Positions 1 through 8,867 of a stretch of DNA of 64,000 nt are shown here, one piece after another. This stretch comes from Candidatus Gastranaerophilales bacterium (GTDB lineage Bacteria; Cyanobacteriota; Vampirovibrionia; Gastranaerophilales; Gastranaerophilaceae). Under the pieces are notes generated by a model. The model saw nothing but the letters and a program-made list of their open reading frames with translations. It had not been told where the DNA came from and did no database searches. The position numbers were made by a program, and so were the translations under genes. How positions within the stretch are numbered: position 1 is the first letter of the stretch; each line of letters opens with the position of its first letter. Where the stretch lies: positions 1 through 64,000 of the forward strand of contig CALURV010000010.1 of NCBI GenBank assembly GCA_944323285.1, written 5' to 3'.

Positions 1-1068
1 TCAAATTTAACAACAGCAAATTATTCAGATGCGGCAGCTGCAAATGAAGGTGGAAATATAAGAATATTAGCCGGTAACAAAGCATCAGTAACAGCCAGCA
101 AATTAAATTCAGTAGGAAAAGTAGAAGCTATTGCTCAGAATGGAGATTCAGTAATAGATAATACAACTATAACAGCAGCAAAAGATGTAAATGTTACAGC
201 TGGAAATAGAGCTTCTATACAAAAGAATTCAACAGTAAAAGGCAATAATGTAAATGTAGTTGGAGCTAAAAGATCTCAAGTACATAATTCTACAGTTATT
301 GCAAATGAAAAAGTTAATGTAAATTCTGATAATGATGTTTGGTTCTATAATGCAAACATAAAAGCAGGTAAAGAAGTTAATGCAAAAGCTGCTAAGGGTT
401 ATATCTTGGCTCAAGATACGACTATAGAAGCTCCTAAAGTAACATTAGATGCAGCAACAAATGTTACAGGTAAAATTGATTTAAAGAATAGCCAAGCTAA
501 TATATATGCAGGAAAAGATATTGATTTAACATTAGCAAATGTTGGAGATAGAAACAATGATTTAGTTGCAAAAGCAGGCAATGATATGACAATTACAACA
601 GATGGTGACTTGGCTGTTTCTAGTTTAATTTCAGGAAATAATATGACACTTAATGCAAAAAGAATTCTTTCAGGGAATCATAAAACTTCTGAAATCTTAA
701 GAGAAGAAGGCGATAGTGCAGATCGTGCTTATATTGAAGTTGGTGGAAAGTTCACTTCAAATCCTGATTTTGAAGTTACTGATTCTGCACAATCTACACA
801 AGATGGTTTATATAATCAAAGACACCATATCCAATATGAAAATGGAACTGAAAAAATCTTATTAGTTAATAAAAGACCGATTGTTACTCCTCCTCCTACT
901 GAAGAAGAAACAGTTGATGGAGAAGACCAAGCTCAAATGTTAAATAAATTACCTCGTCAACCTGAAACATATAGTAATGTTGCAAATATAACAGATGCCA
1001 GAACAACTTTTGTAGATGTATTCGCAGCAGCTAGTCAAATTGAAATTGTTGATGACGAAGAAGAATAA
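1..1068 (+). CDS. Large filamentous/beta-helix adhesin, C-terminal part (5' end outside window)
   Basis: The frame is open from the first base and ends in TAA at 1066-1068, so this is the last ~355 residues of a longer surface protein. Residues 1-220 are short repeats rich in V, N, A, T and G (motifs such as KDVNVTAGN, GNNVNVVGA, KEVNAKAAKG). This is the pattern of right-handed beta-helix filamentous haemagglutinin-like adhesins. The end is different: a hydrophilic region with a PPPTEEE stretch and an acidic tail ending DDEEE. No C-terminal autotransporter barrel or LPXTG anchor is visible, so export would need a separate partner or another route. It resembles proteins annotated as LktA-family filamentous adhesins in related gut bacteria; that name is from memory. 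A strong terminator follows. Confidence 0.75.
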   Translation, partial: SNLTTANYSDAAAANEGGNIRILAGNKASVTASKLNSVGKVEAIAQNGDSVIDNTTITAAKDVNVTAGNRASIQKNSTVKGNNVNVVGAKRSQVHNSTVIANEKVNVNSDNDVWFYNANIKAGKEVNAKAAKGYILAQDTTIEAPKVTLDAATNVTGKIDLKNSQANIYAGKDIDLTLANVGDRNNDLVAKAGNDMTITTDGDLAVSSLISGNNMTLNAKRILSGNHKTSEILREEGDSADRAYIEVGGKFTSNPDFEVTDSAQSTQDGLYNQRHHIQYENGTEKILLVNKRPIVTPPPTEEETVDGEDQAQMLNKLPRQPETYSNVANITDARTTFVDVFAAASQIEIVDDEEE

Positions 1069-1082
1069 TAATTAACATACAA

Positions 1083-1127
1083 AGTCAATTAAAAAGGAGC
1101 TATTTTATAGCTCCTTTTTAATTGACT
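1083..1127 (+). terminator. Rho-independent terminator after the adhesin
   Basis: A perfect 20-bp inverted repeat (1083-1102 with 1108-1127) and a 5-nt loop lies 15 nt after the adhesin stop. The descending arm contains a run of five T, and the ascending arm a run of five A. It separates the adhesin from the TPR gene and could work in both directions. Confidence 0.85.
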
Positions 1128-1178
1128 AAACTATTTTATTAAGATAACATAGTGTAAGATTAATTATGAGGATTTTGT

Positions 1179-2957
1179 ATGAAGTTAAAAATTTGTTTAT
1201 TATTGTTAATATTATCAGTTGGTTATGAATCTTTAGCAAATGCAATAATTGATAGATCTTTACCAAATAGAAATTCGGCAATAAACAAATCAAGTATTGT
1301 TCATAGTTCTATATTTGAAGATAAAATACAAGAACAAGATTATGAATCAATTATAAATGATTTAAATAATCAAATTAATGAAAATCCTGAGGAATATTCA
1401 TTATATGTTTCTTTAATTGAAGCATATATTAAGAATAAAAATTATAATGAAGCTTATGATAAATTATTATTTTTGAAATATATGAAAGATCAAGATAAAC
1501 TTTCAGACGAAAATAATGAAGAAATAAAAAAATTATACTTTAACATTAGCAAATATAGTAAGTATTTAAGACAAAAATCGTCAATTTATGTTGAATTAGC
1601 TTTATTAGCTATTTTAAATGATAATTATATAGCAGCTGAAAATTATATTAAAAATTCAGTAAAAAATGTTACAAATCAATATATTGTTATTAACGGTATT
1701 AATATTGTATTTGAAAATACACAAAACTATATTGATGCTGTTTCTACATATAACCTTTTTTTATCTTTAAATAAAGCAAATACAAATGAAGTAAAAAAAC
1801 ATAAAATTTATTTTTTACTTAAAAGTAATAATTTGAATGCTGCTTTATCTGAATATAGTGATCTTTTACAAAATAATGATGATTTATATAGTTATCAAAA
1901 ATATGAATTACTTAAAGCTATGATAGAGAGTAACATAAATGATAAAAAAATATATGAAACTTTTTACAAGAATAAAGATGGTAGTTTATTAAACTTTTAT
2001 TTTGAAGCATATAATTTGTTAGAAGAAAATAAAAATAATGATTTAGCAAAACATTATGCAGATAAAATTGTTAAGGAGTTTCCTGACTCTACAAGTGCAG
2101 AATTTATAAAAGCTATTAATTTAATAAACCAAGGAAAAAATATTGAAGCATATAATATTTTAAATTCATTAAGAAATAGAATATCTGCAGAAGATGAAAT
2201 TAATCTTTTTAATAGATTATTAGTATTAATCTCAGGAGATAATTTTTCAGAAGTGTTAGGTTTAATAGATCAAGGATATTATAAGCAAGCAATAGAAATT
2301 TTAAATTCAAAAAATATCATAGAATCGGAACTAACTTCTGCATTAAAAGCAAAATGTTATATTGAATTAAATCAAATGCAAAAAGCTTTAGAATGTTTAA
2401 ATAAAGGACTAACATATAATCCTAATTATTACTTATTAAATTTAAATTTTGCGGAGTATTATCAAAGAAATGATAATTGTGAACTGGCCAGAAAGTATGC
2501 TGAAAAAGCATATAATTTATCTATAAATGATATCCAGAGAGATGTTAGCCAAAGTGTTATTAATAGTATAAATGAAATAGAAGCTGGTAAGTACACTAAT
2601 AAGATAAATTCTGCTCTTGATTCTCAGAATTATGAAGAAGCAATGAGATTAATTGACGCGGCTTTATCAATAGATCCTAATTCATCTGAGTTATATTTCT
2701 ATAAAGGATTATGTAATATAGCTCAAAGTAATTATGCTGAATCTACTGCTGCATTATATAAATCTATAGAACTTGATGAAAATAATGTTTTAGCCCATTT
2801 CTATTTGGGAGTTGCTTTTGATAATTTGTCTGAAGAACAAAATGCTCTTAATTATTATGAAAGATTTCTTCAATTATTAGCAGTAGATGAATATCAAGAA
2901 ACTGAAAAGGCGGAATATGCAAGAGCGAGAATACAGAAAATTAAAAAAATTAAGTAG
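1179..2957 (+). CDS. Secreted tetratricopeptide (TPR) repeat protein
   Basis: 592 aa. The first ~22 residues (MKLKICLLLLILSVGYESLA) form an N-terminal signal peptide with likely cleavage after ALANA, so the protein is exported. The rest is helical repeats rich in N, Y, K and E. The clearest TPRs are near the C-terminus (residues ~475-575), for example YFYKGLCNIAQSNYAES and AHFYLGVAFDNLSEEQNA. Others occur near residues 55-110 and 390-445. TPRs bind protein partners; no enzymatic domain is seen. GAGG 8-9 nt before the ATG acts as ribosome binding site. It has its own transcription unit after the adhesin terminator. An assembly or scaffold role in the periplasm is possible but unproven. Confidence 0.8.
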   Translation: MKLKICLLLLILSVGYESLANAIIDRSLPNRNSAINKSSIVHSSIFEDKIQEQDYESIINDLNNQINENPEEYSLYVSLIEAYIKNKNYNEAYDKLLFLKYMKDQDKLSDENNEEIKKLYFNISKYSKYLRQKSSIYVELALLAILNDNYIAAENYIKNSVKNVTNQYIVINGINIVFENTQNYIDAVSTYNLFLSLNKANTNEVKKHKIYFLLKSNNLNAALSEYSDLLQNNDDLYSYQKYELLKAMIESNINDKKIYETFYKNKDGSLLNFYFEAYNLLEENKNNDLAKHYADKIVKEFPDSTSAEFIKAINLINQGKNIEAYNILNSLRNRISAEDEINLFNRLLVLISGDNFSEVLGLIDQGYYKQAIEILNSKNIIESELTSALKAKCYIELNQMQKALECLNKGLTYNPNYYLLNLNFAEYYQRNDNCELARKYAEKAYNLSINDIQRDVSQSVINSINEIEAGKYTNKINSALDSQNYEEAMRLIDAALSIDPNSSELYFYKGLCNIAQSNYAESTAALYKSIELDENNVLAHFYLGVAFDNLSEEQNALNYYERFLQLLAVDEYQETEKAEYARARIQKIKKIK

Positions 2958-2972
2958 TTTATTTTACAATAT

Positions 2973-3011
2973 TTGACATTTCTACAAAAAAATATTTAAT
3001 TTTGTTATTAT
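2973..3011 (+). promoter_or_regulatory. Candidate promoter(s) for the small gene at 3018 and engB
   Basis: TTGACA at 2973-2978 is followed after 16 nt by TTTAAT at 2995-3000. A second -10-like box, TATTAT at 3006-3011, ends exactly 6 nt before the ATG at 3018. Use of the second box would give a leaderless message. There is no Shine-Dalgarno before 3018. Confidence 0.4.
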
Positions 3012-3017
3012 ATAAGA

Positions 3018-3263
3018 ATGGATATATTAAAAACATTCGAAATATTTTTGTCTTCACCAATAAGTATAATTCATAAAAGAAAAATAAAGATTATGCACGT
3101 TGAAACAAATATTTTTGCTCAACAATTACCAATAGATGTTAATTTAGATGAAGATATTCAGTTAACTGTTTATAATAATCAAAAAGTATATAAATTACTT
3201 TCAAGTGTTATATATAAAAGACGACAGAAAGATGAAAATAACAAAAGCAAAGTTCATAATTAG
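3018..3263 (+). CDS. Small protein of unknown function overlapping engB
   Basis: 81 aa, not recognised. It starts at ATG 3018 just after a good -10 box and has no Shine-Dalgarno. It runs in a different frame from engB and overlaps the engB start by 32 bp. The N-terminal ~25 residues are hydrophobic then basic (HKRKIKIM). The middle (VDVNLDEDIQLTVYNN-like) looks like ordinary protein sequence. The last ~20 residues are basic and lie over the start of engB. The overlap and promoter position suggest translational coupling to engB. It could instead be an untranslated or spurious leader ORF; conservation in relatives would decide. Confidence 0.4.
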   Translation: MDILKTFEIFLSSPISIIHKRKIKIMHVETNIFAQQLPIDVNLDEDIQLTVYNNQKVYKLLSSVIYKRRQKDENNKSKVHN

Positions 3264-3810
3264 TGCTCCTTCTATAAAAGAATGTCCATGTTTAAGTTTG
3301 CCTGAAATAGCATTAATTGGCAGATCAAATGTAGGTAAATCTTCTTTTATTAATTCAATAGTAAATATAAATGGTCTAGCCAAAACAAGTAATACTCCGG
3401 GGAAAACAAAGCTAATTAATTTATTTAATATTAATGATTCTTTTATTTTTGCTGATTTGCCAGGATATGGTTATGCAAAAGTTTCTTGCAAAATACAAAA
3501 TCAATGGCAAAAAAATCTAGAAAAATATCTTACAAATCGGAAAGAAATTATAAGTTTAATTCAATTAATAGACTCTAGGCATCCTATACAGGACAATGAT
3601 TTACAAATGAACTATTGGATAAAGCACAATAAACTTAATTGTTTCATTGTTGCAACAAAAGTTGATCAAATATCAAAATCTAAAATAAATGAAGTATGTT
3701 CTGTATTTGAGAAAGAACTAAATCTTCCTGTTTTCCCTTTTTCAAAGAATAATTCTTATTATAATCAGAAAATAATAGATTATATTGAATTTTTAATAAG
3801 TCATAATTAA
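3232..3810 (+). CDS. engB: Ribosome biogenesis GTP-binding protein EngB/YsxC
   Basis: 192 aa from ATG 3232. An in-frame GTG at 3205 would add nine residues, but the ATG start matches the usual family N-terminus (KAKFIISAPSIKECP). TrmE-Era-EngA-EngB type GTPase: G1 GRSNVGKSS at residues 30-38, G3 DLPGYG from residue 75, G4 TKVD at 142-145. The ending falls near the usual family length of ~195-210 aa. EngB assists late 50S subunit assembly in the cytoplasm. It follows the small gene at 3018 and converges on the membrane-protein gene at 3811 with no gap. Confidence 0.95.
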   Translation: MKITKAKFIISAPSIKECPCLSLPEIALIGRSNVGKSSFINSIVNINGLAKTSNTPGKTKLINLFNINDSFIFADLPGYGYAKVSCKIQNQWQKNLEKYLTNRKEIISLIQLIDSRHPIQDNDLQMNYWIKHNKLNCFIVATKVDQISKSKINEVCSVFEKELNLPVFPFSKNNSYYNQKIIDYIEFLISHN

Positions 3811-4152
3811 TTATTTTGTTCTTTCTAAAAATTCTTTTATGCAAATTGTAATATTATTAGGAGTTTTTAAATTATTATCTTTTTTATTTTGAAATTCTTT
3901 ATAATTTTTTGATTTTTTTATGTATTCATTATTGTCAGATGATAATTTTTTTAAAAAGACAAATATTAAAATAACAAGAAGCGTACAGAATACAATAATA
4001 GAAAATGAGAAAAAATTTTCTTTTGAAACTTTATTATCTATATGTGATTGAATATTACTAGATAATAAAGTTTCTTGCTTTATTTCCTTATCAAAATTAG
4101 GAATTTCTATATTAAATAAATCTTCGTTATTTGAAATATAAATGTTAGTCAT
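3811..4152 (-). CDS. Single-pass membrane protein, unknown function
   Basis: 113 aa, not recognised. An acidic, N-rich N-terminal ~65 residues is followed by one strong transmembrane segment (roughly residues 47-68, FFSFSIIVFCTLLVILIFVF) and a lysine-rich tail. This suggests a membrane-anchored small protein. Its start overlaps the 3' end of the RNase E/G gene by 8 bp, so it is probably translationally coupled and is the last gene of the long minus-strand run. RNase E homologues are often membrane-associated, so an anchoring role near the RNase is conceivable, but only position supports it. Confidence 0.55.
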   Translation of the reverse strand: MTNIYISNNEDLFNIEIPNFDKEIKQETLLSSNIQSHIDNKVSKENFFSFSIIVFCTLLVILIFVFLKKLSSDNNEYIKKSKNYKEFQNKKDNNLKTPNNITICIKEFLERTK

Positions 4153-5938
4153 TTATTTTTTGTTCGCTTTCTTCATTCGTTTGTTTTTTTATTTTTCGAG
4201 GTTTCCTCACTGTTTTTTTCTTTACTTCTGCTTCTATATCAGCTTGTTGAAGAGAATCTTCTTTTTTATTTAACTCATCTTTTATAGCATTTTCTGCTTT
4301 TAAAGTTTCTTTTTTATTAATTTTTTTTCTGCTTGGCGATTTCCTTGGTTTTTTTGTTTGTTTTTCCTCATCTTTATTTACAGTATCATTTGTATTTTGA
4401 TTTTCAGTTATATTTATATCTTGTTGTGTGGTTTTTTGCTTATCAATATTTATTTTAGACTCTTCAATAAATGTTTCGTCATTTGTAACAGAGCTGTTAT
4501 TTTGTTCTACAACTGAATTTTCATTTTGTTTATTATTAAATTTAAAATTCTTTTTTGGCTGATTAAAGTTATTTGTATTATTTTGCTCATTATTTTCATT
4601 TAAAGGATTATTATTGGGGTTATTAAATACCTTATTTTGTTTATAATTTGGTATTTTATTTTTAATTTGTTGAACTGGAATTTTTAGTTTTGCCGCTTTT
4701 GCTTTAATTTCTCCTTCAACAACAGGAGAAGAAAAAGTTAAGTCATCTGCAATATAACCGGTTCCTTGACAGTGAGGACATTTTTTCCCAAATATTTCTG
4801 ACAAACTTTGCCCTTGTCTGTGTCTTGTAAGTTCAACTAATCCCAAATCAGATAATTGACCTATTTGCGGTTTTGCTTTATCTTTTTCAAGTGCAATTTC
4901 AAGTTCTTCCATTATTGCAAGTTTGTCTTGCCTGTTATTCATATCTATAAAGTCTACAATAACCATACCGCCTATATTTCTTAGTCTTAATTGTCTTGCT
5001 ATTTCATGAACGGCTTCCAGATTTGTTTTTACAATTGTCTCATCTTGTGTATTTGAGCTAACAAATTTACCACTATTAACATCAATAACAGTTAAAGCTT
5101 CTGTTGTCTGTACGAACAAATATCCTCCGCTTGGTAAATTTACTTTTGTTTGAAGAGCTGATTTTATTTCTTTAACAATACCTGATGCAGTTAGTAAATT
5201 TTCTGAACCCTTGTATACATTAACTGCTATGTTTTTATTCATATTCCAGTTTTGAAGAATTTGCTGTGTTCTATGCACCCCATAAGAAGTATCTAATATT
5301 ATTTCATCCACATCTTCGCTGCAAGCTTCTCTCATAACTCTGTATAATAAATCTTGATCTCTATATAATAAACTTGGAGCAGGTCTTGTTTCTGCTGCAG
5401 TAATAATAGTATTCCATTTTTCAAGTAAAATTTCCAAATCTTCTTGAATATCAGCATCAGATTGTCCTTCTGCCTCTGTTCTTACTATAACGCCAATACC
5501 TACAGGTTTCAAAAGACTTATAATTGATTTTAGTCTTGCTCTTTCTTTTTGTGAAACTATCTTTCTTGAAACATTAATACCTGTTTCTTGTGGCATCAAT
5601 ACCAGAAAACGTCCGGGTAAACTTATTAAAGTTGATACTCTTGGTCCTTTATGTCCAACAGGCTCTTTAACTACTTGAACAATAAGTTTTTGTTTTGGCT
5701 GCAATTTCTCTTTTAAAGTTCCTTTTCCTATTGCATCATGAGCGTGTAAAAATCCCATTTTATCATAGCCGACATTAACAAATGCAGCATCTATACTTGG
5801 TAATATGTTATCTACTGTTGCTAAATATACATCATTTAATAACATATCTCCTCGATGAACGTAAAATTCACATATTTTACCATCTTCTATTACTGCTGCA
5901 ATATTATCTCTTTCTGCTACAACTATGGCTTTTGACAT
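4145..5938 (-). CDS. rng: Ribonuclease E/G family endoribonuclease
   Basis: 597 aa, cytoplasmic RNA processing and decay nuclease. An S1 RNA-binding domain (residues ~35-100, with AAFVNVGYDKMGFLHAHD) is followed by the catalytic DNase I-like domain. The metal ligands D286 (in VIDVNSGK) and D329 (in VIVDFID) are 43 residues apart, as in the E. coli enzyme. A Zn-link CPHC lies near residue 387. After residue ~400 the protein becomes an N/K/E-rich disordered tail, longer than in RNase G but shorter than in E. coli RNase E, ending in basic PRKSPSRKK and RKPRKIKK patches likely to bind RNA or partners. AAAGGA precedes the ATG. It follows the radical-SAM/DUF2344 gene, a pairing also found in many other bacteria. 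Confidence 0.93.
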   Translation of the reverse strand: MSKAIVVAERDNIAAVIEDGKICEFYVHRGDMLLNDVYLATVDNILPSIDAAFVNVGYDKMGFLHAHDAIGKGTLKEKLQPKQKLIVQVVKEPVGHKGPRVSTLISLPGRFLVLMPQETGINVSRKIVSQKERARLKSIISLLKPVGIGVIVRTEAEGQSDADIQEDLEILLEKWNTIITAAETRPAPSLLYRDQDLLYRVMREACSEDVDEIILDTSYGVHRTQQILQNWNMNKNIAVNVYKGSENLLTASGIVKEIKSALQTKVNLPSGGYLFVQTTEALTVIDVNSGKFVSSNTQDETIVKTNLEAVHEIARQLRLRNIGGMVIVDFIDMNNRQDKLAIMEELEIALEKDKAKPQIGQLSDLGLVELTRHRQGQSLSEIFGKKCPHCQGTGYIADDLTFSSPVVEGEIKAKAAKLKIPVQQIKNKIPNYKQNKVFNNPNNNPLNENNEQNNTNNFNQPKKNFKFNNKQNENSVVEQNNSSVTNDETFIEESKINIDKQKTTQQDINITENQNTNDTVNKDEEKQTKKPRKSPSRKKINKKETLKAENAIKDELNKKEDSLQQADIEAEVKKKTVRKPRKIKKQTNEESEQKIND

Positions 5939-5970
5939 ATTTTTTCCTTTTCTAAATTTTACTAAACCTT

Positions 5971-8481
5971 TTATAACTTATTCATATTTTTGTCAAATAA
6001 TTCATGTCTTATAATTCTAAAATCTATATTAGAAGCATACTTTTTAAGTATATCGTCGGGTTTAACTGACGGGATTTCTTCTGATTGTCCTGTTTTTAAA
6101 ACCATATATAACTTCATATCTTTTACATCTATGATTTTTATTGACGGTTTTATATTTATAAGTTTTTTTATACCTTTTTTATTTATCTTCTCTATAAATA
6201 TTTCATTACTTGAAGATATAACATCTTTAATATACAACAAATCTTTAATTTTTAAAATACCCTCTTTTATTGGTGTAAAAGAATATAATGCCCATTGTGC
6301 TTTTATATCAATAGCTTCAGTATTTTTTTCTATTTTTTTAGTATTTATTATTCTTATATTTTCAGGTAATACATTGTTTAATATTTGAGTTAATTCTGAT
6401 TCTTCTAAATTATTGTATATTTCAATATCAATAAATTCATTTTCTCCTTCTACAAATATAGGGAGAGCTATTCCTAGAGATATTTTAGGACTTGGATTGA
6501 ACCCTTGAGAAAAGCATAAGTCAAGTTCTGATCTATATAGCATTTTTATAATAGTATTTTGCCAATCTAAGTGAGAAATATATCTTAATTCATTTTTCTT
6601 TGTTATTCTTAACCTATATTTATAAGATTGTTTTATACCATTTTTTTCATCATTTTTTTCTTGAATTTCATTTTTTAATGAAAATGGTTTATCAATAACT
6701 TTATGAGTCTTAAAATTTGTACAAACGCCACACTTTACACAGTTAAATTCACAAGGATTTATATTTATTTCATTTAATGCATTATTATACTGCTCAATCA
6801 GCCAGCTTTTATCTATTCCTATATCTATAATATCCCAAGGAAGAATTTCTTCAGTTTTATATGTTCTTTCGGCTTCTTTATCAATATCTAATCCGTATTT
6901 TAATGCTGTATTTAGCCATAAATCTTTATCAATATTTTCATCCCAAGTAGATAGATATACTCCCTGATTATTTAATTCAAGAAAGAAATCATTATATCTT
7001 TCATCTCCTCTTGTAATTGCACATTCAAGCTTGGAGGTAAAACTGTTATGATAATTTATTTTTACTCCTTTTACAGTTTTAATTTCGTCTAGTAGAAATC
7101 TTATTTTTTCTTTTATTTGTTCAAAAGAATTTTGACCAAACCACTGAAAAGGGGTAAAAGGTTTTGGTACAAATATTGATACAGTGCATGTTAAATTAAG
7201 TCCGTCTTTTAATTCTAATTCTTTTTTTATAAGTTTACTTTTATATCTTATTTTTCGAAATAACTCAATCATTTCTTCTATATCTTCAATTTTTTCTGTA
7301 GGAAGTCCAATCATAAAATATAATTTAACGTGAGAAAAGCCATTTTTATAACAATTTAAAATTGTATCAATAATTTGTTCTTCACTAAGGTTTTTATTAA
7401 TAACATTTCTAAGTCTTTGGCTTCCTGCTTCAGGAGCCAAAGTAATAGTTGTAGAACGTACACTTTTTACAAGCTGAGCCAGTTTTTGACTGTATTTGTC
7501 TATTCTTTGACTTGGAAGGGAAACAGAAACTCGTTTTTTATTCATTATATTTGATAAATATTCAATAACACTTTCTATATTTGTATAATCATTAGAAGAT
7601 AAAGAAAGTAGAGAATATTCATCATAACCGGTTTTTTCAATTGATTCTATTACATTTCTTATTATGTTTTCTGCTTTTCTCTCTCTTATAGGTAGATTTA
7701 CATGCCCTGCTTGGCAGAATCTGCACATTCTGCCGCATCCACGTCTTATTTCTATTATTGTTCTATCGTGAATGCTTGAAGAATAAGGAATTGGAAATGT
7801 TGTAAATTTATCTGTATCTTTAAAATTATAAATTCTTTTTTTTGTTTTATTTTGAAGTTCAGGAGAATACACTCCTTCTATTTTTGCAAGTTCAATAATA
7901 ATTTTGTTTCTTGAAAATCCTTTTTGCTTTAAATCTTGATATTTTTCAAGTAATTCAATAATTAATTCCTCTCCATCTCCAATTAGAAATAAATCAATAA
8001 ATTTTTCAATAGGTCTTGGATTAAAACAGCAAGGACCTCCTGCAAATATTATAGGTATATCTTCTTTTCTGTCTTTTCTTAACAGAGGAATACCGGATAA
8101 TTTTAGCATTCCAAGCATAGTTGGATATGCAAGTTCATATTGAAGCGAAAAACCTACTAAATCAAATTTTTTTATTTCTTGTTTACTTTCTAATGCTTTT
8201 AAATTTTCATTTTTATCTTCGAGAATTTTTTTGTAATCAAAATCAGGTGCATATACTCTATCTGCCATAAATCTACTATCAGAATTAACTATTTCATATA
8301 GAATTTTTTGTCCTAAGTTGCTTATAGCTATTTCATATTTATCTGGGAAAGCAAAAACCATTTTTACTTCAGCGTCATCAAAGTTTTTATTATAGCTTAA
8401 ATATTCGCCGCCTATATATTGATATGGTTTTTTAACTTTATATAAATCGCATTGAGTATCAATTGGAATTGTATATTTCAT
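5971..8481 (-). CDS. Radical SAM protein (TIGR03960 type) fused to DUF2344
   Basis: 836 aa. The N-terminal ~200 residues form a B12-binding-like domain. The radical SAM core follows with C249-x3-C253-x2-C256 (RRGCGRMCRFCQAG), the ligands of a 4Fe-4S cluster. A Cys cluster near residues 580-595 (CEFNCVKCGVC) may bind a second cluster. The C-terminal ~210 residues (from KYRLRITKKNELRYISHLDW) are the DUF2344/TIGR03936 domain. The family is conserved and often next to RNase E/G, but its substrate is not established; RNA or ribosome modification has been suspected from that context. The ATG directly abuts the stop of the upstream 111-aa gene, consistent with coupling. Confidence 0.88.
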   Translation of the reverse strand: MKYTIPIDTQCDLYKVKKPYQYIGGEYLSYNKNFDDAEVKMVFAFPDKYEIAISNLGQKILYEIVNSDSRFMADRVYAPDFDYKKILEDKNENLKALESKQEIKKFDLVGFSLQYELAYPTMLGMLKLSGIPLLRKDRKEDIPIIFAGGPCCFNPRPIEKFIDLFLIGDGEELIIELLEKYQDLKQKGFSRNKIIIELAKIEGVYSPELQNKTKKRIYNFKDTDKFTTFPIPYSSSIHDRTIIEIRRGCGRMCRFCQAGHVNLPIRERKAENIIRNVIESIEKTGYDEYSLLSLSSNDYTNIESVIEYLSNIMNKKRVSVSLPSQRIDKYSQKLAQLVKSVRSTTITLAPEAGSQRLRNVINKNLSEEQIIDTILNCYKNGFSHVKLYFMIGLPTEKIEDIEEMIELFRKIRYKSKLIKKELELKDGLNLTCTVSIFVPKPFTPFQWFGQNSFEQIKEKIRFLLDEIKTVKGVKINYHNSFTSKLECAITRGDERYNDFFLELNNQGVYLSTWDENIDKDLWLNTALKYGLDIDKEAERTYKTEEILPWDIIDIGIDKSWLIEQYNNALNEININPCEFNCVKCGVCTNFKTHKVIDKPFSLKNEIQEKNDEKNGIKQSYKYRLRITKKNELRYISHLDWQNTIIKMLYRSELDLCFSQGFNPSPKISLGIALPIFVEGENEFIDIEIYNNLEESELTQILNNVLPENIRIINTKKIEKNTEAIDIKAQWALYSFTPIKEGILKIKDLLYIKDVISSSNEIFIEKINKKGIKKLINIKPSIKIIDVKDMKLYMVLKTGQSEEIPSVKPDDILKKYASNIDFRIIRHELFDKNMNKL

Positions 8482-8817
8482 TTACGCTAAATCTTCAGGT
8501 ATGTATCTTTCTATATCAATAATTTCACCACAGCTTGAATCATTTTTAAAAAAAATGAGAAAATCTAAAAGCGAATTATATGGTACTTTATATTTGTATA
8601 TTGCAGCACTAAGACCATTATTCCTCATAACACTTACTATGTAGTATGTCTTTTGCGCATATTCCCTTAATGAGTCTTCTTTAAAATAATTTCCATTATC
8701 GTCTTTTGTTAATTTTACGTATTGAAAACCTTTGAAAAACCTTTGTTCTTTATTATCTTCAATATCTGAAGATTTCTTAAATAAATTAATTACTTTATCA
8801 TCAATATTATCTGTCAT
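8482..8817 (-). CDS. Conserved-looking protein of unknown function, 111 aa
   Basis: Not recognised. Soluble, mixed alpha/beta composition with no signal peptide or membrane segment. The central part reads like a small folded domain (KTYYIVSVMRNNGLSAAI, then YNSLLDFLIFFKNDSS). The stop is immediately next to the start of the radical-SAM gene, suggesting coupled expression. The 50-nt gap to gcvPB upstream carries a TTGACC box on the minus strand and an ATATTATT stretch directly before the ATG, so an internal promoter is possible. No usual Shine-Dalgarno is visible. Calling it a gene rests on length, position and composition. Confidence 0.65.
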   Translation of the reverse strand: MTDNIDDKVINLFKKSSDIEDNKEQRFFKGFQYVKLTKDDNGNYFKEDSLREYAQKTYYIVSVMRNNGLSAAIYKYKVPYNSLLDFLIFFKNDSSCGEIIDIERYIPEDLA

Positions 8818-8867
8818 AATAATATTGAACCGAATTTTTCAAGTAGGGTCAAGTTATTAACAATAAT

